Assembly: GCF_000482245.1 (NCBI RefSeq)
Contig: NZ_AWNH01000117.1
Location: forward strand, 1-64,000
Direction: 5' to 3'
DNA length: 64,000 nucleotides
Source: Leptolyngbya sp. Heron Island J
Lineage (GTDB): Bacteria > Cyanobacteriota > Cyanobacteriia > Phormidesmidales > Phormidesmidaceae
Shown here: piece by piece, positions 8,589-18,154 of the stretch
Numbering within the stretch: the first letter of the stretch is position 1
How the letters are laid out: each line of letters starts with the position of its first letter
The notes under the pieces: model-generated
The model's database searches: none
Told to the model about the DNA's origin: nothing
What the model saw: the letters and a program-made list of their open reading frames with translations, nothing else
Translations under genes and position numbers: made by a program

Positions 8589-11267
8589 GTGGCCATCGCT
8601 GTAGATCAACTGATCACCCCAGATATTAATCGTCCTGCTCGTTACTTGGGTAATGAACTTGGAGCAGTACACAAGGTGTGGGACACTGCTACGATTCGCT
8701 GGGTGCTGACATATCCAGAAATTTATGAGGTGGGAGCCTCAAATCTGGGACATATCATTCTCTACAGCATTATTAATCAACAGCCCAGACAGCTGTGCGA
8801 TCGCGCCTACTTACCCGGTCCAGATTTAGCTACAAAGCTAACAGAATCCCAAACTCCTCTCTTTGGTGTCGAGTCTCGCAAACCATTAACTGACTTTGAC
8901 ATCCTGGGCTTTAGCCTTAGCTATGAACTAGGGGCTACTAACATCCTAGAAATGCTGACCCTGGCAGGTATTCCCCTCACCTGGCAAGAACGCAACAGCG
9001 AAGGGCCGTGGGACGAATCTAGCTGGCCGATAATCTTTGCAGGCGGTCAGACCGCCACATCCAACCCAGAACCCTACGCCGATTTTTTTGACTTTATCGC
9101 CCTGGGTGATGGTGAAGAGCTGTTGCCAGAAATTGGCTTGGTGCTTGAAGAGGGCAAAGCAGCTGGCATGACTCGCCAAGAAATTCTGCTGGACCTGGCC
9201 CAGGTACCTGGGGTCTACGTTCCCCAGTTTTACGACATGGCTGATGATGGTTCAGTCCACCCGAATCGTGACGATGTTCCAGCGCGGATTCTCAGACGAG
9301 TTGCTACCCCCATTCCTGACTATTCCATTGGGTTAGTCCCCCATGTGCAAACCGTCCATGATCGTCTCACCATCGAAATTCGCCGAGGATGCACTCGCGG
9401 CTGTCGCTTTTGCCAGCCCGGCATGCTGACACGCCCGGCGCGCGATGTCGCTCCTGAACAGGTGATCGACACAATTGAGCGCGGCATGCGAGCAACAGGT
9501 TACAACGAATTTTCGCTGCTTTCCCTCAGCTGCTCAGACTATTTAGCGTTGCCAGCAGTGGGGGTTGAGGTTAAAAATCGGCTAAAAAACGACAACGTCT
9601 CCCTTTCTCTACCCAGTCAGCGTGTTGATCGGTTTGATGAAAATATTGCTCACATTGTTGGGGGTACTCGGAAAACAGGCCTCACCTTCGCTCCAGAGGC
9701 CGGCACCCAGCGGATGCGAGACATTATCAATAAAGGGCTGACTAATGAAGAACTCCTGCGTGGGGTCAAAACCGCACACGAACAAGGCTGGGATAAGGTC
9801 AAGCTCTACTTCATGATTGGCTTGCCCGGAGAAACGGATGTCGATGTGCTGGGAATTGCCGAAACTATCCAGTGGCTACGGCGAGAATGTCGCACCAAGG
9901 GACGCAGGGCCTTGAATTTCAACATCACGGTCTCTAACTTTACTCCCAAACCCCATACGCCTTTCCAGTGGCATTCTGTTTCAACCAGTGAGTTTAAACG
10001 TAAGCAGGCTATGCTACGAGAAGCATTTCGCCCTATTCGTGGGGTAAAGGTCAACTTCACCGATGTGCGCATCTCAGCGATGGAAGACTTTGTTGGTCGA
10101 GGCGATCGACGGTTAGCCCCCGTAGTCCGACGTGCCTGGGAGTTAGGGGCCGGCATGGACGCTTGGTGGGAAAGTCTAGAACGTGCCTTCAATGCCTGGA
10201 CTCAAGCGATTGATGATGCCGGTTTAACCTGGAAGTATCGCCAGGTGGAACAGGGAGAGTGGAACCTGGGCGAATCGTTAGAACAGGAGACTCCACCACA
10301 GACAGAGAGTTTTGACCGTTGGCAAAAAGCGATGGACACACCATTGCCCTGGGACCATCTAGACACAGGTATCGATAAGAGCTGGCTTCAAGACGATCTG
10401 CGACGGGCATTGGCTGCAGCCGTCGTTCCTGACTGCTCGTTTGAGGGCTGCTCCCATTGCGGAGTATGCGGCACTGACTTTGGCCACAATATCGTGATTC
10501 CGCCCTTACCCATCCCTGTTTTTGAGGGACATGCCAAACCTAGCTCTGAGCGAGTACAGCGGCTGCGAATCACCCTGGGTAAGCTTGGGGATATGGCTCT
10601 GATCGGTCACTTAGACTTGGTCAGAATGTTGGACCGTGCTGTTAGACGAGCGGCACTGCCAATTTCGTTTACCGGGGGCTATCACCCAGGTCCACGCATT
10701 GCCCCGGCCAATGCCCTATTGTTAGGGGCAACGAGTACTGCAGAAGTGATTGATTTTGAATTAATTCAGCAGATGGACATTGCTGAATTTAAACAGCGAT
10801 TGCAGGTACAGCTTGCTAACACTCTACCCATTTATGATGTTCAAGCGGTTGATATTAAGGCTCCATCAGCGACTAAAGCCCTGGAGCAGGCTGACTACTT
10901 GCTAGCGATCACCGCACCACACGGTGACTGTGAAATTCCCTGGCAGTTTTGCATTGATCAAATCTTAGCTGCGGACGAAATTCTAGATACCCACACAACT
11001 AAATCTGGCAAGATCAAACAAATTAATTTAAGAGAACGTCTACACAGCCTGGAGCTCATCAACCCTATCCCTAATCACTTGCCTGATAGCATTATTCACA
11101 AACTCAAGATGACGGGTGATGTCGTCATTCGCTACGTTGGCAGCTGCCGGAATGATGGCAACATGCTGCGTCCTGAACAGTTAATGCGTATGTTAGAACG
11201 ACAACTACCAGAGGATCAGACATTACTTTTGGGACATGTGCATCGTCAGCGGCTAATTATGGCCTAG
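8589..11267 (+). CDS. B12-binding-domain radical SAM protein (TIGR03960/TIGR03936 fusion)
   Basis: An 892-aa fusion. The N-terminal two-thirds carries a B12-binding-like domain followed by a radical SAM domain with the 4Fe-4S motif RRGCTRGCRFCQPG (CxxxCxxC, near residues 262-275). The C-terminal part from about residue 655 (RVQRLRITLGKLGDMALIGH) is the TIGR03936/DUF2344 domain, after a Cys-rich stretch CSFEGCSHCGVCG. The family is widespread in cyanobacteria, with uncharacterised chemistry; links to RNA modification have been proposed from other gene neighbourhoods. The start is GTG, giving MAIAVDQLITPDI, which matches the family N-terminus. Confidence 0.9.
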   Translation: MAIAVDQLITPDINRPARYLGNELGAVHKVWDTATIRWVLTYPEIYEVGASNLGHIILYSIINQQPRQLCDRAYLPGPDLATKLTESQTPLFGVESRKPLTDFDILGFSLSYELGATNILEMLTLAGIPLTWQERNSEGPWDESSWPIIFAGGQTATSNPEPYADFFDFIALGDGEELLPEIGLVLEEGKAAGMTRQEILLDLAQVPGVYVPQFYDMADDGSVHPNRDDVPARILRRVATPIPDYSIGLVPHVQTVHDRLTIEIRRGCTRGCRFCQPGMLTRPARDVAPEQVIDTIERGMRATGYNEFSLLSLSCSDYLALPAVGVEVKNRLKNDNVSLSLPSQRVDRFDENIAHIVGGTRKTGLTFAPEAGTQRMRDIINKGLTNEELLRGVKTAHEQGWDKVKLYFMIGLPGETDVDVLGIAETIQWLRRECRTKGRRALNFNITVSNFTPKPHTPFQWHSVSTSEFKRKQAMLREAFRPIRGVKVNFTDVRISAMEDFVGRGDRRLAPVVRRAWELGAGMDAWWESLERAFNAWTQAIDDAGLTWKYRQVEQGEWNLGESLEQETPPQTESFDRWQKAMDTPLPWDHLDTGIDKSWLQDDLRRALAAAVVPDCSFEGCSHCGVCGTDFGHNIVIPPLPIPVFEGHAKPSSERVQRLRITLGKLGDMALIGHLDLVRMLDRAVRRAALPISFTGGYHPGPRIAPANALLLGATSTAEVIDFELIQQMDIAEFKQRLQVQLANTLPIYDVQAVDIKAPSATKALEQADYLLAITAPHGDCEIPWQFCIDQILAADEILDTHTTKSGKIKQINLRERLHSLELINPIPNHLPDSIIHKLKMTGDVVIRYVGSCRNDGNMLRPEQLMRMLERQLPEDQTLLLGHVHRQRLIMA

Positions 11268-11292
11268 CGAGTTGCGTTAGATAGGTGCAGTT

Positions 11293-12012
11293 ATGAAATT
11301 CATTTTGTGGCCAGCTATCTCAATTGTGTGGCTGTTGGGGCAGTACGCTTTCGCCCAAGCACCAGAACAGACAAATGAGTCTGGAGGTGGGTTCTGTCAA
11401 AGCTTCATCGCACAAGCCTGGCGGTATGGAGATGCGAGGGACAACAATGCAGCGAACAATGATCCTTCCTCTCAGCAGGCATTGCTTAAAGGCCAGATAC
11501 AGGCTATCTGTCTAATCAATGAGGTGCAACCAAGAACCGATGAGGGTGCGATCGCAAGCGACGAGCAGCCATCACCTGAGACCTTCACAATACCGAGTCT
11601 GTGGTGGCCACAAATTCAGGTAGGCGATGCTATCAATGAACGTTTAATTGATAGTTGGCGAGCTTACGACAACAGCGGCAACACCGATCAAAGTCGCGAA
11701 ATACCCTCGAACAACGCCTCCCACGTAGATGTGGTAGTCAATGGTCAGCTATGGCCATCCCTGAATTATTTAGAGCGATATTCCTTGATGAATCAGCTGG
11801 GACAGAGTGCTAAAGATTACCGCTATCAGCTCCGAATTTTTATCGGCAACCGCCCAGTAGGGTTGCAAGTCTGCGATTTCGATGGAGATATTGTTAGTCC
11901 GATTCCCTTAGAAAGCCCAACAGTACCCGATGAAGTTGTACTTACACCCGTTTGTGCTGTTGTATTGAATTACTTTGATCCAGGTGCAATTCGGGGTAGT
12001 CGTCAGCGCTAA
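11293..12012 (+). CDS. Secreted protein of unknown function, 239 aa
   Basis: A Sec signal peptide (MKFILWPAISIVWLLGQYAF, cleavage near AQA, residue 22) precedes a 215-aa soluble domain with four cysteines (GFCQSF, AICLIN, QVCDFD, PVCAVV), which may pair. There is no recognised domain. It follows the radical SAM gene by 25 bp and may share its transcript. Its last 71 bp overlap the 3' end of the opposite-strand solute-binding protein gene, and both reading frames look genuine. Confidence 0.65.
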   Translation: MKFILWPAISIVWLLGQYAFAQAPEQTNESGGGFCQSFIAQAWRYGDARDNNAANNDPSSQQALLKGQIQAICLINEVQPRTDEGAIASDEQPSPETFTIPSLWWPQIQVGDAINERLIDSWRAYDNSGNTDQSREIPSNNASHVDVVVNGQLWPSLNYLERYSLMNQLGQSAKDYRYQLRIFIGNRPVGLQVCDFDGDIVSPIPLESPTVPDEVVLTPVCAVVLNYFDPGAIRGSRQR

Positions 12013-13129
12013 ACAACGCCGCTAGATTTGCTTGCCCCTCTTGAGATAAGGGCAACAGCACTTCGCCATGGTCGGGCACCAGCAGTGTCTGCTTGTCTAA
12101 CTGAGATGGCACATCCGCATCCGGCGAGAAAAATAAAGGCGATAACCCATAGCTCGATACTGAGATTTGAGTTGCGATCGGAGGCTGCCAACAAAATTCC
12201 ATCCAGGATTGGGCGGCTTTATTGAGTTCTGCACCAGCTGGAGCCACCCAAAGATCGCTGGTGAGCACAGTTCCTTCTTGGGGATGAACAGCACCAAGCC
12301 GTTGATAGCGCACTAATGTCGCCAAGATATCACCGCTCCAACCTACCGCTAACCAAACATCCTCATTAACAAGGGCCTTTAAATAAGCCTGGGAATCAAA
12401 CACCTTCACCTGACGATAGAGCGCTGAAAGTTGCTCTTTGACATCATCTCTAGCCAAAGCCGCTTCATCGTTAACCGAATATTGCAATGCCTGCAGAACA
12501 ATAGAGGCGACTAACCTAGGTTGATTTAAGATGGCAATCCGCCCAGCTAACTCTGGTCGCCAGAGATCAGCCCACTTAGTAATGGGCTTATTGTTGGTAT
12601 TTACCTTGAAGATGTGCTTTTGGTAAGCAATCATCAATCCCTGGGTGCGATAGGGAACTGCCCACAGCTTGCCATCGGGGATGGATCGTTTTTGATGATC
12701 ACGACGTAACAGTCGCTGCCAGGGCTCGGGCAAGGTTTTTACTACGTCCAGCTCTGGTAAGGGTTGAATTAGATCTTGAGCGATCGCATGCTCCAACCAA
12801 GGATCGCTGAGGGTGACGAGATGAGTGTCCACATTAGCAGACACTGTCCCTTCTGGGGTTGAATTGCCTAAAGGAATTAACCGTCGCCACAGAGGTGGAG
12901 ATAACGGTGTCTGAGCCTGCCACCATTGCAACTGCTGATAGATATCAACCAGGCTGGTTTCAGCCTCAAACCGGGTTAGCGTTTCTCGACCAAAGGCCTT
13001 GAGAACCTGAGACGGCACTGAACGTGCTAGCAATTTCACGTTTAAGTCAGCAGACGCACTGGGACGACAGCTAGCAACAGCAGTCCCTAAACCTAACAAT
13101 CCCCACATGACTGTGCGTCGTTTTACCAT
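11942..13129 (-). CDS. Extracellular solute-binding protein (PotD/spermidine-type)
   Basis: A 395-aa periplasmic binding protein. The N-terminus MVKRRTVMWGLLGLGTAVAS is a Tat-like or lipoprotein signal with the lipobox VAS-Cys at residue 20, so it is probably membrane-anchored. Segments such as KLWAVPYRTQGLMIAYQKH, WADLWRPELAGRIAILNQPR and VWLAVGWSGDILA match the SBP_bac family of polyamine or iron binding proteins. No permease or ATPase genes are adjacent, so it may be an orphan receptor or work with distant transporter genes. The ligand is not determined. Its 3' end overlaps the convergent secreted protein gene by 71 bp. Confidence 0.82.
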   Translation of the reverse strand: MVKRRTVMWGLLGLGTAVASCRPSASADLNVKLLARSVPSQVLKAFGRETLTRFEAETSLVDIYQQLQWWQAQTPLSPPLWRRLIPLGNSTPEGTVSANVDTHLVTLSDPWLEHAIAQDLIQPLPELDVVKTLPEPWQRLLRRDHQKRSIPDGKLWAVPYRTQGLMIAYQKHIFKVNTNNKPITKWADLWRPELAGRIAILNQPRLVASIVLQALQYSVNDEAALARDDVKEQLSALYRQVKVFDSQAYLKALVNEDVWLAVGWSGDILATLVRYQRLGAVHPQEGTVLTSDLWVAPAGAELNKAAQSWMEFCWQPPIATQISVSSYGLSPLFFSPDADVPSQLDKQTLLVPDHGEVLLPLSQEGQANLAALFSADDYPELHLDQSNSIQQHKRV

Positions 13130-13217
13130 GTTGTTTTGCTAAACTGCCTACCTAACCTAGCTTAATAGGTGAGCAAAATCCTATATAGAACACTAATAAA
13201 AACTTGCGATCGCCAAT

Positions 13218-13251
13218 AAAAAGGGCAAGGCTTTGCAACCTTGCCCTTTTT
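13218..13251 (-). terminator. Rho-independent terminator of psbV
   Basis: A perfect 13-bp stem (AAAAAGGGCAAGG and complement) with an 8-nt loop. On the minus strand it is followed by a T-run, 45 bp past the psbV stop codon. Confidence 0.88.
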
Positions 13252-13296
13252 AACTGTTGACGGTATTTAGACGACGAAATCAGAAGTCGTGAAAAA

Positions 13297-13812
13297 CTAG
13301 TCAAATGTCGCAGGTGCAGAGAAGCGAGTTTTACCAGCGCCCCACATATCACCCATCACCTTAGGCTGAAGCAGAATATACCCTGAAATGGCTACCAAAT
13401 CATCATCGGTCAGACTGCGCATTTTAGGAAAAATGTCGGTGCTCTGAGTACTGGGATGTAGTTCAGAAATCTCGGTCAACCCATCGTATGTTGTTGGGTT
13501 GTTCAAATAATCTACTAGCGCTTCCAAATTATTGCGGTTAGGATAAGCTCCTTCCAAAGCTTCTGGTTCTAGACCAACGTTTGGATTAGTCTTAGTAATA
13601 CCCTGCACATGACAAGTAGCACAGGCGTAATTAAATTTTTTCCGGCCCTGGGAAACCTGCTCTAAGGAAAGCACAACTGTGTCACCCTGCTCATTCAGGG
13701 GAATGGTACGGATATTTTCATCCAGTTCAGCCGCCATCGCGTTGCCACCTACAACTAGGTTACCGACAAGAAAAACAGCCGCGACCACCAGCCAAATGCA
13801 CTTTTTCAACAT
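13297..13812 (-). CDS. psbV: Photosystem II extrinsic cytochrome c-550 (PsbV) with altered C-terminus
   Basis: A lumenal haem protein that stabilises the oxygen-evolving manganese cluster of photosystem II. A GAGGAG site six bases upstream selects the ATG at 13812 (MLKKCIWLVVAAVFLVGN), giving a 171-aa precursor with a signal peptide cleaved near residue 27. The haem motif CATCH is at 64-68, and the distal ligand is His119 in SELHPS (His92 of the mature form). NPTTYDG and DIFPKMRSL are family-typical. The end is unusual: mature cyanobacterial PsbV normally finishes near KIYY, whereas this reads GAGKTRFSAPATFD, about seven residues longer. A terminator follows. Confidence 0.9.
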   Translation of the reverse strand: MLKKCIWLVVAAVFLVGNLVVGGNAMAAELDENIRTIPLNEQGDTVVLSLEQVSQGRKKFNYACATCHVQGITKTNPNVGLEPEALEGAYPNRNNLEALVDYLNNPTTYDGLTEISELHPSTQSTDIFPKMRSLTDDDLVAISGYILLQPKVMGDMWGAGKTRFSAPATFD

Positions 13813-13984
13813 GATTCTCCTCGAAATGGATCGCCCACAAAAGACGCAACACAGCACAAAGCAATAAGCCCAATAACACCAGGCTAAGCTCGCGATTTGC
13901 AGCTATCTGATGATTCAGTTAGCCAATATTTAATAACTATCATGCCACCGATAGGGTCAATTCCCAAAACAGTTACAGGCTTGA

Positions 13985-14923
13985 CTATATAACCGGTTTG
14001 ATCGGCACCGGTTGTCCGTTAGCTGCTCTTTCCAGAGAGACATGACTCAGAGAGGGAGACAATTCAGGTAGCTTATGCAAACGAATCAGCTGTGCGATCG
14101 TATCTTTGAGCTGAGTACGCGGCACAATTTTGTCGACAAACCCGTGCTTGAGAAGATATTCCGCTGTTTGAAAGTCGTCTGGTAGCTTTTCTCGCAGCGT
14201 TTGTTCAACCACTCGACGCCCGGCAAAACCAATAGTCGCTTTGGGCTCTGCCAAAATAATATCCCCCAGCATGGCAAAACTGGCGGTGACTCCCCCTGTG
14301 GTGGGATGGGTGAGAATTGGCATATACAACAGACGGCTATCGCGATGGCGTTCTAAAGCCGCTGAGATTTTAGCCATTTGCATCAGGCTCAACATCCCTT
14401 CCTGCATGCGAGCACCGCCAGAGGCACAGACGATCACAACAGGGAGACGGGTTGCCGTTGCTTGCTCAATCAAACGAGTAATCTTTTCGCCAACCACCGA
14501 GCCCATGCTGCCGCCCATGAAGCGAAAGTCCATGGCAGCTAAGGCAATACCTTCACCGTTGATCTGGCCGATGCCAGTTTGGACACCGTCCTTAAGTTTG
14601 GTCTTATTTTGCATGTCGCGTAGCCGGTCGCTGTAGGCTTTGCGATCGCGAAATCGTAACGGGTCTTTAGGAGCAATTTGCTCATTTAACGGCTGCCACG
14701 TATCGGCGTCAATCAGTTGTAGAACCCGCTCATCGCTGAAAACACGATAGTGATGTTCACATTCCGGGCAAACCATCTGATTAGCCCGAAGGTCCTTGGT
14801 GTAAGTCAGTACTCCACACTCGCCACACTTAGTCCAAAGACCGTCAGCAATTTCCCGCTCCTGACGTTCTTGGCTGATGGGGCTTTCTTTCTTACGATTT
14901 GCAAACCAGTCAAAAAGGGACAT
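13985..14923 (-). CDS. accD: Acetyl-CoA carboxylase carboxyltransferase subunit beta
   Basis: A 312-aa subunit that, with AccA, transfers the carboxyl group from carboxybiotin to acetyl-CoA, the first committed step of fatty acid synthesis. The N-terminal four-cysteine zinc ribbon is present (CGECGVL and VCPECEHHY, residues 34-57). The crotonase-like core includes [20 protein letters not shown], the CoA/oxyanion region, and [14 protein letters not shown]. Length and order match plastid and bacterial AccD. Confidence 0.95.
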   Translation of the reverse strand: MSLFDWFANRKKESPISQERQEREIADGLWTKCGECGVLTYTKDLRANQMVCPECEHHYRVFSDERVLQLIDADTWQPLNEQIAPKDPLRFRDRKAYSDRLRDMQNKTKLKDGVQTGIGQINGEGIALAAMDFRFMGGSMGSVVGEKITRLIEQATATRLPVVIVCASGGARMQEGMLSLMQMAKISAALERHRDSRLLYMPILTHPTTGGVTASFAMLGDIILAEPKATIGFAGRRVVEQTLREKLPDDFQTAEYLLKHGFVDKIVPRTQLKDTIAQLIRLHKLPELSPSLSHVSLERAANGQPVPIKPVI

Positions 14924-15026
14924 AGACCCTGATCTCGATACATCGCTTTTTCCAATCCTACCGGCTAGCCTTCCTACCTGGAATAGCCTGCAGCGATTTT
15001 ATCGTCGTGATAGATTACGACTCGTC

Positions 15027-15818
15027 CTAGAAGAATAGACTCAAATAACCGCGTATCAAGGCATTATCAAAAAATATGCTAATTCCTGCACCCAAGGCTA
15101 AAAATGGGCCAAAGGGAATCGGCCGACGACGATCTAGACGCCTGAGTACTATCCCCAGACCACCGACCATTGCCCCCAACACTGAAGCCAGCAGAATACT
15201 TAGAAGCAATCCTTGCCAGCCTAACCATGCCCCCAGCATGGCAGCCAACTTACCATCTCCACCGCCCATCACGGTCTTACCAGTCACTATGGCCCCCACA
15301 AGACCAATCCCATCAAATAACCATAGCCCTAAAACACTAGCGGCCACACTAGCTCCAAGAGCCCATACTACGGTTTGATCAGTGGCCAAAAACCCTTGAG
15401 CCAGCCACCCCAAACATACCCCGGACATGGTCAAAGGGTTTGGCAAGGTCAGGGTATCAATATCTATCAGGGCCAATGCAACCAACCAGCTGATCAAAGC
15501 CCAATACAAAGGTGTCTCCAGACTCCAGCCAAATCGTAACCACAACGCCACATAGAGAAACCCGCTCCCACCTTCGACCAGGGGATAGCGAGGTGAAATG
15601 GAGGCTCGACAATGGCGGCAGCGCCCACGCAACCATAGCCAACCAAAGACGGGCACGTTGTCATAAGTCCGCAATCGTGTCAGACAATGGGGACAACGAG
15701 ATGGGGGCGACAACAATGAAAGTCCAGCAGGTAAGCGATAGATAACAACGTTTAGGAAACTACCAATGGCAGCCCCTAGCACAAAGACAAATAGGGAGGG
15801 CACTAAGCTACTTGGCAT
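15027..15818 (-). CDS. pilD: Prepilin peptidase (type IV leader peptidase)
   Basis: A 263-aa inner-membrane aspartic protease and N-methyltransferase that processes type IV prepilins and pseudopilins. The N-terminal domain has GAAIGSFLNVVIYRLP and two CxxC pairs (CPHC, CRHC; residues 43-72). The two catalytic aspartates are in LIDIDTLTLPN and GGGDGKLAA. Eight hydrophobic segments are visible. It begins immediately after the stop codon of the 105-aa gene (TAAATG), so the two are probably translationally coupled. Confidence 0.93.
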   Translation of the reverse strand: MPSSLVPSLFVFVLGAAIGSFLNVVIYRLPAGLSLLSPPSRCPHCLTRLRTYDNVPVFGWLWLRGRCRHCRASISPRYPLVEGGSGFLYVALWLRFGWSLETPLYWALISWLVALALIDIDTLTLPNPLTMSGVCLGWLAQGFLATDQTVVWALGASVAASVLGLWLFDGIGLVGAIVTGKTVMGGGDGKLAAMLGAWLGWQGLLLSILLASVLGAMVGGLGIVLRRLDRRRPIPFGPFLALGAGISIFFDNALIRGYLSLFF

Positions 15819-16136
15819 TTAGTGCAGGCCTGGCTCTAACTGAGTCAGAGGAATAAAACTCTCATGGGGTAAAAGTACTGGTTTGGGGCCAAAGATGAGC
15901 TTGCCACGGCGAGTAGTACGACCGATGGCCACACCAATAGGACGCTCTATCACGTCTGGATGCACCTCATAGTAGGTGCGATAAATATGACGAGCCGCTC
16001 GCAATAAGGCTGGGTCTAACATGGACGACGGGGACCGTAAATTCAGCGGACTCCGTTGCAAACCAGTTGCGGCCACACTGGGGTGAACGGCCGCCTCACC
16101 ATAGTTACCGTACTCTGGCCGCTGTAAAGATGACAC
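15819..16136 (-). CDS. Conserved hypothetical protein coupled to pilD
   Basis: A 105-aa soluble protein with a disordered N-terminus (residues 1-35) and a conserved-looking core LLRAARHIYRTYYEVHPDVI, followed by IGRTTRRGKLIFGPKPVLLP. It starts with GTG at 16136, with AGAGAGG upstream. Its stop codon directly abuts the pilD ATG. Coupling suggests, but does not prove, a link with prepilin processing. No known domain was recognised. Confidence 0.65.
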   Translation of the reverse strand: MSSLQRPEYGNYGEAAVHPSVAATGLQRSPLNLRSPSSMLDPALLRAARHIYRTYYEVHPDVIERPIGVAIGRTTRRGKLIFGPKPVLLPHESFIPLTQLEPGLH

Positions 16137-16324
16137 GACTGAATACCTCTCTTGCTTAATAGTACTTTTGTGATTGAACTGTCTTGACGTTAGACAAATT
16201 CAGTGATGAATTCAGCAGTGTACTCGCTGAAAATACCCTATGTCCGCAAATGGAAACAGCCCTGCCACTATTCAGTACAATAATACTAGCGATCATCTAT
16301 TGATTGTGCCAGGGTTTTTAACCG

Positions 16325-17407
16325 TTACTCAGCCAGGGTCTGCAAAAGAGCGTTTCCCATAGCTGTACACCCAACTATAGTCATACCTTCGGCCATAATA
16401 TCGCCGGTACGATAGCCTTGGTTGAGGACTGTATCCACAGCCGTTTCAATCATGTTGGCGGCCTTAGGTTGGTTCAAACCATAGCGCAGCATCATGGCAG
16501 CACTTAGAACCTGGGCCAATGGATTGGCTTTATCTTGACCCGCGATATCGGGAGCTGAACCATGGACAGGCTCAAATACCCCCGGACCTGTCGCCCCCAA
16601 ACTAGCTGAGGGTAACATACCAATACTGCCTGTGAGCATTGCTGCTGCATCGGAAAGAATATCACCAAATAGATTGCCTGTGACAATGGTGTCAAACTGC
16701 TTAGGCCAGCGCAGCAGCTGCATGGCTGCATTGTCTACATACATATGGGTCAATTCCACATCACTATAGTTGTTACTGAGGGCCGTGATGCGATCGCGCC
16801 ACAGCTGAGACACTTCGAGGACATTAGCCTTGTCAACTGAACAGAGGCGACCCTGGCGCTTTTGGGCAATTTCAAATGCAACCTGACCAATGCGGTCAAT
16901 CTCGGTACCGGTATAGGCCATGGTGCTAACCCCTCGCTGGTCACCATCGGCGTCAAAAATGCCTCGGGGTTTGCCAAAGTAAATGCCGCCAGTCAGCTCG
17001 CGAACCACCATAATATCTACCCCTTCAACCACATCACGCTTGAGGGACGAGGCATTTATTAACTGAGGCAAAATGGTGGCCGGACGTAGATTAGCAAATA
17101 ATTGCAGGCCAGCCCGCAGTCCTAACAATCCTGTCTCTGGCCGCTGGGCTCGGGGCAATGAATCCCACTTATAGCCGCCAATAGCTGCCAACAATACTGC
17201 ATCACTTTGTCGACAGGTTTCCAGGGTTTCATCGGGCAAAGGATTACCGGTGGCATCAATGGCACAACCACCAATGGGCGCTTCGGTAAAGTCAAACTGG
17301 ATGTCTAACTTCACACCGACCGCCTTAAGAACATCAACAGCAACTGCTGTAATTTCAGGGCCAATGCCATCGCCGGGAAGAAGAGTAATACGAAACTGCT
17401 GGGTCAT
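16325..17407 (-). CDS. leuB: 3-isopropylmalate dehydrogenase
   Basis: Oxidises and decarboxylates 3-isopropylmalate with NAD in leucine synthesis. The 360-aa protein has the family start [42 protein letters not shown] and the metal/NAD-site segments [14 protein letters not shown] and [12 protein letters not shown], then [14 protein letters not shown]. Length is typical. It is divergent from the esterase gene that begins 58 bp away on the plus strand. Confidence 0.96.
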   Translation of the reverse strand: MTQQFRITLLPGDGIGPEITAVAVDVLKAVGVKLDIQFDFTEAPIGGCAIDATGNPLPDETLETCRQSDAVLLAAIGGYKWDSLPRAQRPETGLLGLRAGLQLFANLRPATILPQLINASSLKRDVVEGVDIMVVRELTGGIYFGKPRGIFDADGDQRGVSTMAYTGTEIDRIGQVAFEIAQKRQGRLCSVDKANVLEVSQLWRDRITALSNNYSDVELTHMYVDNAAMQLLRWPKQFDTIVTGNLFGDILSDAAAMLTGSIGMLPSASLGATGPGVFEPVHGSAPDIAGQDKANPLAQVLSAAMMLRYGLNQPKAANMIETAVDTVLNQGYRTGDIMAEGMTIVGCTAMGNALLQTLAE

Positions 17408-17465
17408 GGAGGCGACTCGGATGATCAGAACATCATATTGTAAGCATGGTGAAGTACGCGAAGCG

Positions 17466-18092
17466 ATGGGCGACTACATTTATCTTCATGGGTTTGCATC
17501 TGGACCTCAGTCCTTCAAGGGCACCTGGCTGCGATCTCAATTTGCAACCCACGGCATTGACCTACAACTCATGGACCTCAACCAAGGAGACTTTGCTCAT
17601 CTGACCCTAACCCGCCAAATTACTCAGGTCATCCAGCAACTCCCAGGCCCCACCACCCTGATCGGCTCTAGCCTTGGGGGTCTAGTCGCCGCCTGGGTAA
17701 CCCAGCAATCAGCACACGTTGAACGCTTGATTTTACTGGCCCCTGCCTTTCAGTTTTTGAACCAGTGGTTACCCCGACTCAGCCCAGAACAACTTAACCA
17801 ATGGGAATCCACAGGCTGGCTGTCGATATACCACTATGGTTTCCAGTCCCAGCAACGATTGCACTATGATTTTTTGACCGATGCCCAACGTTACCCAGAC
17901 AGCCAACTAAAAAAGTCTATCCCCACGTTGATTCTTCACGGAGACCGCGACGAAATCATCGCGGCAGAGACCAGTCGTCTCTACGCTCAGCACAGACCCT
18001 GGGTAACATTGCTTACCCTTGATACCGATCATGGCATGACCAACGCCATGGCAGCCATTTGGCCCCTAATCAAGGACTTTTGTGCCCTGTAA
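17466..18092 (+). CDS. YqiA/YcfP-type alpha/beta-hydrolase (esterase)
   Basis: A 208-aa cytosolic hydrolase. It begins [19 protein letters not shown] (oxyanion-region HG motif), has the nucleophile elbow [12 protein letters not shown] (Ser about residue 70), an aspartate in LHGDRDEII, and a terminal histidine in DTDHGMTN. I choose the ATG at 17466 because the longer frame from 17250 runs antisense through leuB and has no conserved sequence. Substrate unknown; the family includes small-ester hydrolases. Confidence 0.85.
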   Translation: MGDYIYLHGFASGPQSFKGTWLRSQFATHGIDLQLMDLNQGDFAHLTLTRQITQVIQQLPGPTTLIGSSLGGLVAAWVTQQSAHVERLILLAPAFQFLNQWLPRLSPEQLNQWESTGWLSIYHYGFQSQQRLHYDFLTDAQRYPDSQLKKSIPTLILHGDRDEIIAAETSRLYAQHRPWVTLLTLDTDHGMTNAMAAIWPLIKDFCAL

Positions 18093-18154
18093 CAATCCAC
18101 AAATCAGCGACAGCAAAATGGCACAATAAAGAGCCTACTGCCCATAGTTTTTCC

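Noticed and set aside
17250-17465. N-terminal extension of the YqiA-like esterase
   Set aside because: Antisense to leuB and lacks family sequence; the ATG at 17466 begins the conserved part.
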